Origin: a virus
DNA: 28,220 bases
IMG/VR virus record: IMGVR_UViG_3300045999_005738
Coordinates: 1-28,220 of that record
Strand: one strand, 5' to 3'
Made by a program: the position numbers and the translations under genes. Position 1 is the stretch's first letter; each line of letters starts with the position of its first letter. Of the stretch, positions 9,201 to 15,853 are shown one piece after another. The notes beneath the pieces are model-generated. The model had not been told where the DNA came from, made no database searches, and saw only the letters and a program-made list of their open reading frames with translations.

Positions 9201-11595
9201 CGAAGGCCCGGGTGGTGATCGTAGTGGCGGCGTGTGTATTCAACATGCCGAGCGTCAACCTGGCCAGCCACGCCAGGAAGTGTGCGGACGCGATCGACGT
9301 CAGGAGGATACCCAGAGGGACCAGGACCCCGGTCCACCCCGCGACGACCGTGATAGCACTGGCCATCCCACCCACGATGCTCTGCATCATGGCGAGGAAG
9401 GGCATGCCCGCGGTCGACGTGAAGAAGGTCACCGAGTTGGACAGCCGCTGGAACTGAGAAGCGAAGCTGTCCATCTGGATCGCCGCCGCGTCGGTGGCGG
9501 CGGACGTGCCAACGATCCCCGCCTGAAGTTCATTCATGAAGGGTAGATTGTTCGACAGAGAGGCGAAGGCCGACGCGGCCCGACGGTCGAGGGAGTCAAA
9601 GGCCTTCGAACTGTCGAACGTCGCGTCCTTCATGTTCTTCAAGGCCCCGTAGAGGCCCTGGCTCTTGACGTCGACGTCGGCGGCGGTGAGGCCAACGTCA
9701 TTGAGCGCGGCCGAGAACTTCTCGGTGGGGTTCTCCAGTTCGGTGATGAGCTGGCGCAGACCGGTGCCGAGTGTCGAGCCGGACTTGATGCCGACCTGGG
9801 CCATGGCGCCGAACGCGCTGATCAGCTCCTCCAGCTGCACGCCACCTTGGGAGGCGGCGTTACCCGCGTACTGGATGCCGAGCGACACCTGATCCAGCGT
9901 CAGCTTCGACTTGTTCAGCGCCGCGGTGAGCAGGTTGGAGACGTCGGCCGAGCGCTCGACCGACAGGTTGTAGACGGCGAGGACCGAGGTGACGATGCCC
10001 ACGGAGTCCTTGAGGGTGGCGCCGACACTGGTCGCAAGGCCGATGACGCTCGGCAGGGCCTCACCGATCTGCTGCGCGGTCATACCGGCCTGGGCCATCT
10101 CGACTGAGGCCAGGGTGATCTCCTCGGTCGAGAACTTCGAGGCGTTGGCGACTTCGAGGATCGACGCCTTCAAGCCCACCATCTCGGTGCTCGTCGCGGA
10201 CGAGATGGCCTGCAGCTGCTTCAGCGCCGACTGGAACTTGATGGTCGAGGAGGCCGCGAAGGTCAGGCCGGAGATCGCCGCGCCGATGGCGGCGTAGTTG
10301 CCCAGGAGCTTGGCCTGGACGCCCAGGAAGCCGGCCCCGCCTCGGTCGTCGAGCTTGTCGTGGATCCCCTGGATCGAGCCCGCCGCCCGCTCCTGGCGGG
10401 TGGGAGGCGGACGGCGTGAGGCGGCGACCGCCACATCACGATCCATCCGGGTGTTCATCCCGGTGGCTTCGGTGTGGTCACGCTTCCACTGAGCGTAGGC
10501 GATCCGATCCTGGGCCTTCGCCGCCGCGGCGACCTTCTTCTGGTCAGCAGCTTGCTGGGCGGCGAGCGACCTCGCGGCGGCTTCGTTCTGCGCCAGCAGG
10601 GCCTTGCTGGCTCCCGCGTTCTGGATGGCGAGCATCTCGGCCTGGAACTTCAGGGCCTCGGCGTTGGTCTTCCGCATCCAGGCGGCCTGGGACACGTCGG
10701 GGGTGCGGTCACCGATCGCGAGAAGCGCTTCCCGATAGGAGCTCCGGTTGGCGTTGGGGGTGGCGCCCTCAGTCTGGGAGCGACGGAAGATCTCCCTGCG
10801 AGCCTCAAGAGTCTTGTTGATCTGCTGCTCAGTCTTCAGGAACTGGGCGGCGGCGTCGGATTGGATGGTGGTCCGGGCACCCTTGTAAGCCTCGGTCCGG
10901 GTCTGGACATTGGCCCCGCCCACGAGGTCCAGTCGACGGGCCTTGTCGGCCGCCCGGGCCTCACGCAGGTCCCGAGCGGTGTTCATCCGCTCGGCTTGAT
11001 CCTGGTCACGGTTGAACTTCGCCGCGGCCTTGGTGGCCTCGACCAGTCGCTTGTCGTCTGCCTTCTTCTGAAGCTCGGCAGTCTTCTGCACACCCACCGC
11101 AGCCAGGTCGTTCAGTTCACGCTGGAACTTCGCCGCCTCGGCGGCGGTGCGCTTCATCGACGCTGTGCGAGCCTGTGCGTCCGACGCATCGAAGGCCCCG
11201 ATCGCCGTGAGGGACTCTCGGTATGCCGCTCGTGCTTGCGCGGGTGACTTGTTGTCAGCCGCGGCCCGGCGGTACAACTCCCGACGGGCCTCCAGGATGC
11301 GATTGAACTCCCGCTCCAGCTTTATGTTCTGGACTTCGGGGGAAGACTGGAGGTTCGCCACCGCGCCCTTGAGGCCGGCGGTGCGGAGCTGGACCTGAGG
11401 GCCGCCAGTTTGGAGCGCCTGCGACGCCTTCTTGGCGGCCTGATCCAGGCCGCCATTCATCAGCTTGATCTTGGCCTCGACGGCGCCGATCGTACCCAGC
11501 AGACCCTCGAAGGTCCGCACCAGTCCGTTGACGGATTGAACCGCGTCCCGGGCGTCGGCCTGGACTTCAATGTCGATCTCGCGGGCGTCCGTCAT
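6223..11595 (-). CDS. Tail tape measure protein
   Basis: 1790 residues, the longest gene here. At roughly 0.15 nm per residue it implies a tail near 270 nm. N-terminal residues 71-395 contain two tandem related units of about 162 residues, marked by LEARRELYRR (101) and LEARREIFRR (263), rich in Ala, Arg and Gln and probably coiled coil. Residues about 450-620 match the TP901-1-type minor tail domain (KFQSALKQLQAISSATSTEM onward). Hydrophobic segments lie near 430-450, 750-778 and 815-850. Around 1568-1640 there is the lambda-H-type C-terminal segment (LGSAWRTFAEQAK onward, ending in a hydrophobic stretch before FGGG). The protein sets tail length and enters the host envelope with the DNA. 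The ATG overlaps the stop of the GT frame by one base (TAATG). Confidence 0.95.
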   Translation of the reverse strand: MTDAREIDIEVQADARDAVQSVNGLVRTFEGLLGTIGAVEAKIKLMNGGLDQAAKKASQALQTGGPQVQLRTAGLKGAVANLQSSPEVQNIKLEREFNRILEARRELYRRAAADNKSPAQARAAYRESLTAIGAFDASDAQARTASMKRTAAEAAKFQRELNDLAAVGVQKTAELQKKADDKRLVEATKAAAKFNRDQDQAERMNTARDLREARAADKARRLDLVGGANVQTRTEAYKGARTTIQSDAAAQFLKTEQQINKTLEARREIFRRSQTEGATPNANRSSYREALLAIGDRTPDVSQAAWMRKTNAEALKFQAEMLAIQNAGASKALLAQNEAAARSLAAQQAADQKKVAAAAKAQDRIAYAQWKRDHTEATGMNTRMDRDVAVAASRRPPPTRQERAAGSIQGIHDKLDDRGGAGFLGVQAKLLGNYAAIGAAISGLTFAASSTIKFQSALKQLQAISSATSTEMVGLKASILEVANASKFSTEEITLASVEMAQAGMTAQQIGEALPSVIGLATSVGATLKDSVGIVTSVLAVYNLSVERSADVSNLLTAALNKSKLTLDQVSLGIQYAGNAASQGGVQLEELISAFGAMAQVGIKSGSTLGTGLRQLITELENPTEKFSAALNDVGLTAADVDVKSQGLYGALKNMKDATFDSSKAFDSLDRRAASAFASLSNNLPFMNELQAGIVGTSAATDAAAIQMDSFASQFQRLSNSVTFFTSTAGMPFLAMMQSIVGGMASAITVVAGWTGVLVPLGILLTSIASAHFLAWLARLTLGMLNTHAATTITTRAFVAMALAQGQVALASSMATRGLIAFTLAMITSPVGILTLGIAALTAAFFGAQIASGMATAEIQKSTAAANEAAGKVAEYTGRVSELDKFINTLIDRHSRLSQNVGEAGLAADAASQKFAAWGLVLDDQGRKVDGLIAKLRQLRIEQQREALVAARTLLAGQQDVSRKAGDAAESGWRRDRTVSPLTMMSAEERAKIDPETRAVMERVAKATTPPSLAEINLLQGWVEKNPNAPGAKAYGKALTAQGPRASLAAGSQREAQTTAKVVADGRAATSPEALRRQNLADESETRYQDAIAKGAKLKTPRERMAAAAAARAAAAIDLANIFPDSDPDAAAVRAATPQFARARANAGLTSQSDTSATIKATAKRTKELADAAAPGAERTRLQALAAQQMRDYDVKKAEEQGDSPEAVLFADGEQATADAATVAADARRGNGGGGGGSRAASYASKGKAQRRAIETAAAQGGADDVLKAMLAEYVSTRKAEVKETSSGLSDTDMAQKLDDLDVELKDYSDKILTGKISEAKQLIADASARAAEDTLSGAINTQLAGGGSVADSLKAVADTQAQALLDAIDASNAAFKAANPDVDPSLSPTQKAAIQQMVRDAAQKAGDAAVAIQQAAFDGASAALDREAAKRDRVIAGKQLGIDLLSSPWGNRNIGDAHRADGARAAEGLAVDSARSEQTLAQGKMTAKGAQISGLEAALAGTTDVTVAESLKTQLHTARLEMEGLVTAADTADMALRRLTETAKPFTTFSEALGSAWRTFAEQAKVNQPVFEQMADGLVGVMDTAKTSMGTLFVSVLDGTKTMADAFRDFAKSVMAALLDLVAQILAKQIIMFVLSMFGGGLSPGAGAHGGANVSGPSNFQSITQGGTVRAKGYSGGGKIPTNVGSIGRDSVYIKAQPGEVIMNRSAVDMAGEDNLMAMNNAGGRQMNNVNQAATRVIQKEPDMVNVYVVAPNQQPPMGKKDIIATISDDIARGGSVKQLIKAVAMGGL

Positions 11596-11963
11596 TAACC
11601 GAGTGCTTTCGTCAGAACGTCGTCCAGCTGCTGGGCGGTCTTCGGGGCGGTGGTAGGATCAGCCTGGGGGGTGGAAGACCCTCCCCCCAGAGCGGCGCTG
11701 GCCACCATCATCATGGTTTCGTAGATCTGGCTTGTGTCCGCCATCTTCTCCTCTGTCTTCATTCGGACGCGGGAGGTGATGTCGTAGAAAGTGACGCGCT
11801 CGTAGAGCTTGGGAAGCTCGCTCGGAACTAGGCCGAAGGACCAGCAGAGGCTGTCTTCGAAGCGGAGGCTGCCGAGCCATCTTGCGGTGACTGAAGGGCC
11901 GTCGCGAACTGCTCCAGCTTTGCCTTGTGGTCGTTCAGCTTGCTGAACCGTTTGAGAAAAAAA
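11595..11963 (-). CDS. T domain of tail assembly chaperone GT (made by -1 frameshift)
   Basis: This -1 frame has no convincing start of its own and is read by ribosomes that slip on the T7 run at 11957-11963 in the upstream G gene. The fusion would be about 99 residues of G plus 120 residues from this frame, about 219 in all. The T part includes LCWSFGLVPSELPKLYERVT, resembling the short downstream domains of other tail chaperones. In lambda, G and GT bind the tape measure and recruit tail-tube subunits; GT is made in a small fraction. Position between tail tube and tape measure is exactly where this pair is expected. The alternative is a sequencing error in a homopolymer. Confidence 0.8.
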   Translation of the reverse strand, partial: FFSQTVQQAERPQGKAGAVRDGPSVTARWLGSLRFEDSLCWSFGLVPSELPKLYERVTFYDITSRVRMKTEEKMADTSQIYETMMMVASAALGGGSSTPQADPTTAPKTAQQLDDVLTKALG

Positions 11964-12253
11964 TCGAGGAGGTGTTCCGTGGCCCAGGTCAGCATCGTCT
12001 CGACGTCGTCGTTCGAGATCTCGAGCGATGCGATCTCGAACTCCCAAGGACTGGTGCCGGCCGGCGCCAGGAGGACGCGCATCGCGTTCTCGGACATGTC
12101 GGGATCGATCAGAAGCTGTCCGAGGTTCTCGGGTCCTTCGAGGACGCGGGTCAGACTGTTCAGACGTTGGAAGCTCAGGAAGATCTCGACGGGAGCGCCG
12201 TTGATGTTGACGGTCAGGCGATCGTCAGGACGAGTGGCGGTATTCGTGGTCAC
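11828..12253 (-). CDS. Tail assembly chaperone G
   Basis: 141 residues from GTG at 12253, chosen because GGAG lies about seven bases upstream; a TTG at 12271 is in frame but falls in the terminator stem. The product starts MTTNTATRPDDRLTVNINGA and is mostly helical with no catalytic motif. Its place just after the tail tube and before the tape measure, and the slippery run near codon 98 leading to an open -1 frame, identify it as the lambda G equivalent. Its last 43 codons overlap the T domain in a different frame. It follows a terminator-like hairpin, so its level may be set separately from the tail-tube gene. Confidence 0.82.
   Translation of the reverse strand: MTTNTATRPDDRLTVNINGAPVEIFLSFQRLNSLTRVLEGPENLGQLLIDPDMSENAMRVLLAPAGTSPWEFEIASLEISNDDVETMLTWATEHLLDFFLKRFSKLNDHKAKLEQFATALQSPQDGSAASASKTASAGPSA
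11957..11963 (-). promoter_or_regulatory. Slippery heptamer for -1 ribosomal frameshift (T TTT TTT)
   Basis: Seven T on the minus strand, in the correct X XXY YYZ phase of the G frame (GAT TTT TTT). A slip of one base joins G to the open T frame that ends at the tape-measure start. No stop lies in the new frame until 11595. Confidence 0.75.
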
Positions 12254-12271
12254 GCATTTCTCCAAAGGCAA

Positions 12272-12306
12272 AAGCCCACCGGATCTTTATGGGATCCGGT
12301 GGGCTT
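12272..12306 (-). terminator. Rho-independent terminator or attenuator after the tail tube gene
   Basis: A perfect 14-bp stem (AAGCCCACCGGATC and its complement) with a 7-base loop. On the minus strand it is followed by a short T-run (GGGCTTTTGCC). It lies between the tail-tube stop and the G start, as expected for reducing chaperone expression relative to the abundant tail tube. Confidence 0.75.
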
Positions 12307-12328
12307 CACCAAGAGTAACCTTCCAGTT

Positions 12329-12343
12329 TTGTCTACTGGACTA
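12329..12343 (-). promoter_or_regulatory. Repeated intergenic element, copy 5 (after tail tube gene)
   Basis: Minus-strand TAGTCCAGTAGACAA; the first three bases are the TAG stop of the tail-tube gene. Shares the downstream block GAAGGTTAYT (here 12314-12323) at the same five-base distance as copy 6. A terminator-like hairpin follows within about 22 bases. Confidence 0.65.
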
Positions 12344-13132
12344 GTTGCGGATCACCGCGAACGACTTCATCGAGCCGAACTGCGCGAAGTACGGATCGGT
12401 CGAGAGCAGGGCGTAGGGGGTGAACTCGAACGGCATGTTCGCGAAGTTGTCCGTCTGGAAGGACATCTGGAAGCCCTTCATGATGCGGACCTTCGGGAAG
12501 ATCAGCGTGACCGGCGAGGCGTCGTCCGGCATCACGCCGACCAGCTTCACGCCGAAGGTCGGGATCGACGGAACGGCGCCGATCTTCACGTCGCGCATCC
12601 GGTAGACGATGGTCGTGGCGACCGGGAAGGCCGAGGTGGTCGGCATCACGAAACCCGCGGCGAGCGTCAGGGTGTTGGTGGTGATCACCGAGATCAGACC
12701 GACGTGCAGCCGATCAGGGACCAGCGTGTCCTGGATGACGATCGTGTCGCCGACCGCGAAGCCCGTGGCCGAGACCAGGACGACGGTGGCGCCGCCCACG
12801 GTGATGGCGGTCGACAGAAGGCCGGTGATGGTCGACGGGTCGAAGGCGACGCCGGAGGCGTCGAGGCCGGCCGCGTAGGCGACGTTCCGAGCCGAGTACT
12901 CGTAGATCTCGCCGGAGATCTTCACCTGGTTGCTGGTCGCGACGGAAGTAACCGTCAGGGCCTGGGTGCCTTGCGTCAGTTCGACCGACTGCATGTCGGT
13001 GGTCACCTGGACGTTCTTGATCAGGCCCAGACTGTGCAGCGCGGGCGACAGCTCCATGACCTTCGAGGACGGACCGACCATGACGGTCGCCGTGGAGAGC
13101 AGGAACTTGGAGGTAACGGCTTCGCCAGCCAT
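12341..13132 (-). CDS. Probable major tail (tube) protein
   Basis: 263 residues from ATG at 13132, preceded by AAGGA nine bases upstream. It begins MAGEAVTSKFLLSTATVMVG and is rich in Val, Thr, Ala and Ser with alternating beta-type sequence throughout (TTDMQSVELTQGTQALTVTS, later TITVGGATVVLVSATGFAVG), as in tube proteins that may carry Ig-like insertions. Position immediately before the chaperone pair and tape measure is diagnostic in siphoviruses. It has its own leader (13133-13251) with a copy of the repeated element and is followed by a terminator, consistent with high, separately controlled expression. Confidence 0.75.
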   Translation of the reverse strand: MAGEAVTSKFLLSTATVMVGPSSKVMELSPALHSLGLIKNVQVTTDMQSVELTQGTQALTVTSVATSNQVKISGEIYEYSARNVAYAAGLDASGVAFDPSTITGLLSTAITVGGATVVLVSATGFAVGDTIVIQDTLVPDRLHVGLISVITTNTLTLAAGFVMPTTSAFPVATTIVYRMRDVKIGAVPSIPTFGVKLVGVMPDDASPVTLIFPKVRIMKGFQMSFQTDNFANMPFEFTPYALLSTDPYFAQFGSMKSFAVIRN

Positions 13133-13215
13133 GGGTGAATGTCCTTCAGGTAGATGAAATCTCAGCTGAAGTGTTTGCGGCAAGCTCTAACCAGTGTATA
13201 TGTTGGAAAGTGATG

Positions 13216-13229
13216 GGATCAGATGATCC
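13216..13229. promoter_or_regulatory. Dyad GGATCA-N2-TGATCC, candidate operator
   Basis: A perfect 6-bp inverted repeat with a 2-base spacer. It lies 22 bases before the regulator gene on the plus strand, about 85 bases before the tail-tube start on the minus strand, and overlaps copy 4 of the repeated element. Ribbon-helix-helix proteins commonly bind short dyads next to their own gene. Confidence 0.45.
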
Positions 13230-13238
13230 ACTGGACTA
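13224..13238 (-). promoter_or_regulatory. Repeated intergenic element, copy 4 (toward tail tube gene)
   Basis: Minus-strand TAGTCCAGTGGATCA. A second block, GTTGGAAAGTGAT on the plus strand at 13202-13214, matches 12 of 13 bases beside copy 3, but is ten bases further away. The rest of the 13133-13251 gap shows no other clear signal apart from the dyad at 13216-13229. Confidence 0.65.
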
Positions 13239-13251
13239 AGGAAATCTCTAA

Positions 13252-13638
13252 ATGGCCGTCAAGAGAATGATCAGCATCAAGATGCCTGAGTATCTGGTCG
13301 ATCAGATCGAGGCGCGTGCGCGCATCAACTGCCGCAGTCGAGACGCCGAGATGCGCTACCTTCTGGATGTTGGCTTCGAGGCCGCCGGAGATGGTGACTT
13401 TCAACTCTCGTTGGAATTCGACCCCGGCCGGCGGATGGTGGTCAGGGTCACCGACGATGTGCTGGTGGCTCTTGAGCAGCGCTCGACAAGGCTCCGCCGC
13501 AGCGTTGCCGTGGAGGTCGTCCGCCTGGTGGCCTATGCGATCAAGGTGGGTGTGGAGCGGGATCTGGCCCTGCTCCAGGAGATGGTCGCTATTGCGGCCG
13601 GCCGCCAGCGTTCTCCATCATCCGTCGGAGTCCTTTGA
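13252..13638 (+). CDS. Tandem ribbon-helix-helix (Arc-like) regulator
   Basis: 128 residues, on the plus strand inside a minus-strand morphogenesis region. Two Arc/MetJ-type ribbon-helix-helix units are visible: residues about 5-43 (RMISIKMPEYLVDQIEARAR, then SRDAEMRYLL) and about 62-102 (RMVVRVTDDVLVALEQRSTR, then VAVEVVRLVAYAI). In each, the short beta strand that enters the DNA groove is followed by two helices. One chain therefore could supply a complete DNA-binding fold that normally needs a dimer. AAGGA lies nine bases before the ATG. The 3' end overlaps the convergent exported-protein gene by 50 bases. It is the only evident transcription factor in the window; targets may be the dyad at 13216 or the repeated element, which is inference. 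Confidence 0.75.
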   Translation: MAVKRMISIKMPEYLVDQIEARARINCRSRDAEMRYLLDVGFEAAGDGDFQLSLEFDPGRRMVVRVTDDVLVALEQRSTRLRRSVAVEVVRLVAYAIKVGVERDLALLQEMVAIAAGRQRSPSSVGVL

Positions 13639-13963
13639 CCGTCTTCTCGTCATCGCGAGCTTCGGGCGGTCCGTATCGTCCAGAAGGATGGAACATCCGC
13701 TCCCTAGCCATCATGGTCGAGCCTGTAGCCGTCGGGAAGATCGTGAAAGTGGTCTCGAAGACGAAGGCAAGCCTGTCGCCGGTCGAGCAGACCACCCGGT
13801 TCGGTTCAGCGGTCTGAACCTCGAGCTGGTAGTAGCGTAGACACATCCCCGCGATCAGCCCGGACGCTTCGGCGGGAGGTTGATCGAAGTCCGCGACCGC
13901 CTGAGGGCCCGCCAGGGCGGTGGTCGGCAGCAGGGCGAGTAGCGCGATCAGGGGAGCTTTCAT
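13589..13963 (-). CDS. Small exported protein, function unknown
   Basis: 124 residues from ATG at 13963, where AGGGGAG precedes by a few bases; a GTG five codons upstream is also in frame. Residues 1-19 form a clear Sec signal peptide (MKAPLIALLALLPTTALAG) with an ALA-G cleavage site. The mature part is about 105 residues with two cysteines (GMCLRYYQ and VVCSTGDR) that could pair in the periplasm. I recognise no family. Location between tail genes, next to an opposed regulator, resembles a moron, for example a superinfection-exclusion or host-modifying factor, but that is inference. The 3' end overlaps the regulator gene tail to tail. Confidence 0.6.
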   Translation of the reverse strand: MKAPLIALLALLPTTALAGPQAVADFDQPPAEASGLIAGMCLRYYQLEVQTAEPNRVVCSTGDRLAFVFETTFTIFPTATGSTMMARERMFHPSGRYGPPEARDDEKTVKGLRRMMENAGGRPQ

Positions 13964-13985
13964 GGACTCCCCTACCACACACGTC

Positions 13986-14429
13986 CTACAGTTGCGACTG
14001 ATCGATTAGCGCCCGCACCTCGACGAACTGGTACGAGCGAAGCTCGGCCTTCGTCATCGGCGTGACCGCCACCGGGGTGGTTGTCACCATCCAGCTCACA
14101 GGCAGGGCCGTGGTTTGGTCATAGATCGCCAGGCGGGTCGTTGGACGGACGGCTCCGTACAGCCCTGAGATCAGCTTCCGCAGGATGAAGAGGTTGGGGT
14201 CGTTGCGGGTCGCCACACCGAGGGCGAAGACGACATGAACCCCGTCCTCCTCATGAACCATCCCCACGCCGGCCGGGCCAATGAGGACGTCGTCGGCCGG
14301 CATCTCGTCGGAGTTGGCGTGGCTGTCGAAGTCGAAGTAGCCGGCCGTCGGGGCGTCCGACGCGATGAAGTTCAGGCTGAGCTTCACCACCGACTGGACG
14401 ATGTTGTTGTAGATGTCTGCGGGGTTCAT
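13986..14429 (-). CDS. Putative tail terminator protein
   Basis: 147 residues, starting directly after the stop of the upstream gene (TAGATG). It has no catalytic motif. The N-terminus MNPADIYNNIVQSVVKLSLN looks helical, followed by beta-rich sequence including DGVHVVFALGV and AIYDQTTALPVSWMVTTT. Size and place, after the tail-completion candidate and ahead of the tail tube, fit the terminator that caps the tail tube (lambda U position). Similarity to a known family could not be seen by eye. Confidence 0.45.
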   Translation of the reverse strand: MNPADIYNNIVQSVVKLSLNFIASDAPTAGYFDFDSHANSDEMPADDVLIGPAGVGMVHEEDGVHVVFALGVATRNDPNLFILRKLISGLYGAVRPTTRLAIYDQTTALPVSWMVTTTPVAVTPMTKAELRSYQFVEVRALIDQSQL

Positions 14430-15341
14430 CTATTTTCTGCTCTCTCGGAGACGCCCGATGTACTGGTTGATCGTGTTCGTGACCGTGGTCGGGATGCGGT
14501 TCAGGATGAAGAACTGAGTGATGGGCTGCAGCAGGTGTCGCTGCGGTCCGATGCCATTGCCGCTCAGGCGTTGGCGCATGGTTTGATCACCGACGTAGGC
14601 CGCCTCGAAGGCGCCGCCCGGGGTCACGTCGGACCACGAACGGCTCGACAGCATCGGCAGCAACATCGGCGAGATGTTCGGGAAGATCTTGACCGTGATC
14701 CGTCCCAGGAAGGCTTCCTCGAAGCTCCTCTCAGGCCTGGGTCCGGCCGCTCTGGCCATTGCCAGTTCACGACCACCATACCCTGTGTTGCTATCCCCAC
14801 GACCTCGACGCATCCCCTTCAACTTGACGGAGACCGTGACGCCGCCGAACTTGTTGGTGATCGTGCTCCCTTGGGTGGAGAGATACGCCTTCAGCTCTCC
14901 CGACAATTCGAAGAACTTGTCCGCGGATCCCGGGTTTTTCCTGGTCCCCGGGTACTTCCGACTCTTCGCCCAGTAGTAGCGGTCGGTGAGAGGGGCCCAT
15001 GAGACCGAGCCGCGGGTCTTCGCATTGATGCCGGCCACCGGGTTGCGGTGCATCATCGACTTGGAGTTCATCCCGCCTGGGCGCGATGCATTCGAGGAGT
15101 TCTTCTCCAGGACGTCGAACACAGTGTCCATCAGGAGGGCGGCTTCCGTGTTGGCCGCCAGTCGGATCCTCGCCGCGAGCTTCTTCAGCATCTTGGGGGA
15201 GACCGACGCGGCCTCACCGACGATGTTCTCGAGCACCATGCCGCCCATCGCGTTGGCAGCCGTCTTCATGGCTGTGGTGGGGCGGCGACTTTTGCCGGAC
15301 TCCAGGTCGGTCCAGCTACCCCTGCCTACCTTGATCCTCAT
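14430..15341 (-). CDS. Putative tail completion / virion morphogenesis protein
   Basis: 303 residues from ATG at 15341, which overlaps the preceding stop by four bases (ATGA). The frame stays open upstream to 16070, but that part is the antisense-phase shadow of two other genes. The N-terminal half is helical and basic. Near residues 115-155 is WAPLTDRYYWAKSRKYPG followed by KFFELSGELKAYL, the W-x-P-L ... tG-x-L pattern of phage virion-morphogenesis/tail-completion proteins. It should act at the head-tail junction. The length is greater than usual for that family, with an extended C-terminus rich in Arg and Pro. Confidence 0.5.
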   Translation of the reverse strand: MRIKVGRGSWTDLESGKSRRPTTAMKTAANAMGGMVLENIVGEAASVSPKMLKKLAARIRLAANTEAALLMDTVFDVLEKNSSNASRPGGMNSKSMMHRNPVAGINAKTRGSVSWAPLTDRYYWAKSRKYPGTRKNPGSADKFFELSGELKAYLSTQGSTITNKFGGVTVSVKLKGMRRGRGDSNTGYGGRELAMARAAGPRPERSFEEAFLGRITVKIFPNISPMLLPMLSSRSWSDVTPGGAFEAAYVGDQTMRQRLSGNGIGPQRHLLQPITQFFILNRIPTTVTNTINQYIGRLRESRK

Positions 15342-15853
15342 GCATGGAGCTCGAGGATCCGGACGCCGAGGGCGAAGCTGAGACGGGCCACGCGTCGTTC
15401 GTCGAGCATGTCCCCGATCTGGACCGCCGCTCCGGTGGCGACGACAGCCTGCTCCTGGGAGATGCGAAGGGTCAGGTCGGTGAACTCCCGACGCACACGT
15501 TCCTGCATGACGTAGATGGTGCCCATCGCCGTCGGCGCCCCCGCGGCGCGCTGGAGGCCGGTCAGGGTGTCGGTCGTGGTGCCCGGGCGGGTCCAGACCA
15601 TCTGGCGATCGCAGCGGAACAGGTGGTGGGTGATGTACTTGGCGGTCGCACTGTGGTCGCAGACGAGGAAGTGCTCCTCGCCCAGGGTCTTCAGAACCTG
15701 GCCGGTCCTGATCAGGCTGCCGGGCTTCACCCGACATGAGACCTTCGGGTAGGCGAATTCGACACCGGGTTGGTCGTTGTCGCTGGCGCGATGGATCACT
15801 GCCTTCGTCAGCGGACCGCCGACGATCTGAACTCGTTCCTGGAGGCGGCTCAT
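15338..15853 (-). CDS. Putative head-tail connector (stopper) protein
   Basis: 171 residues. Begins immediately after the upstream stop (TAGATG). Strand-rich N-terminal half with VSCRVKPGSLIRTGQVLKTL and EEHFLVCDHS, then HHLFRCDRQMVWTRPG, resembling the small beta-barrel of phage head-closure proteins, followed by a helical and strand-rich C-terminal part. Assignment rests mostly on position between the adaptor candidate and the tail-completion candidate. Confidence 0.4.
   Translation of the reverse strand: MSRLQERVQIVGGPLTKAVIHRASDNDQPGVEFAYPKVSCRVKPGSLIRTGQVLKTLGEEHFLVCDHSATAKYITHHLFRCDRQMVWTRPGTTTDTLTGLQRAAGAPTAMGTIYVMQERVRREFTDLTLRISQEQAVVATGAAVQIGDMLDERRVARLSFALGVRILELHA

Noticed and set aside
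11927-13138. Plus-strand open frame of 403 codons opposite the tail tube gene
   Set aside because: Shadow of the tail tube and chaperone genes; Arg/Asp/Gly-rich with no domain, and it would read through the terminator stem.
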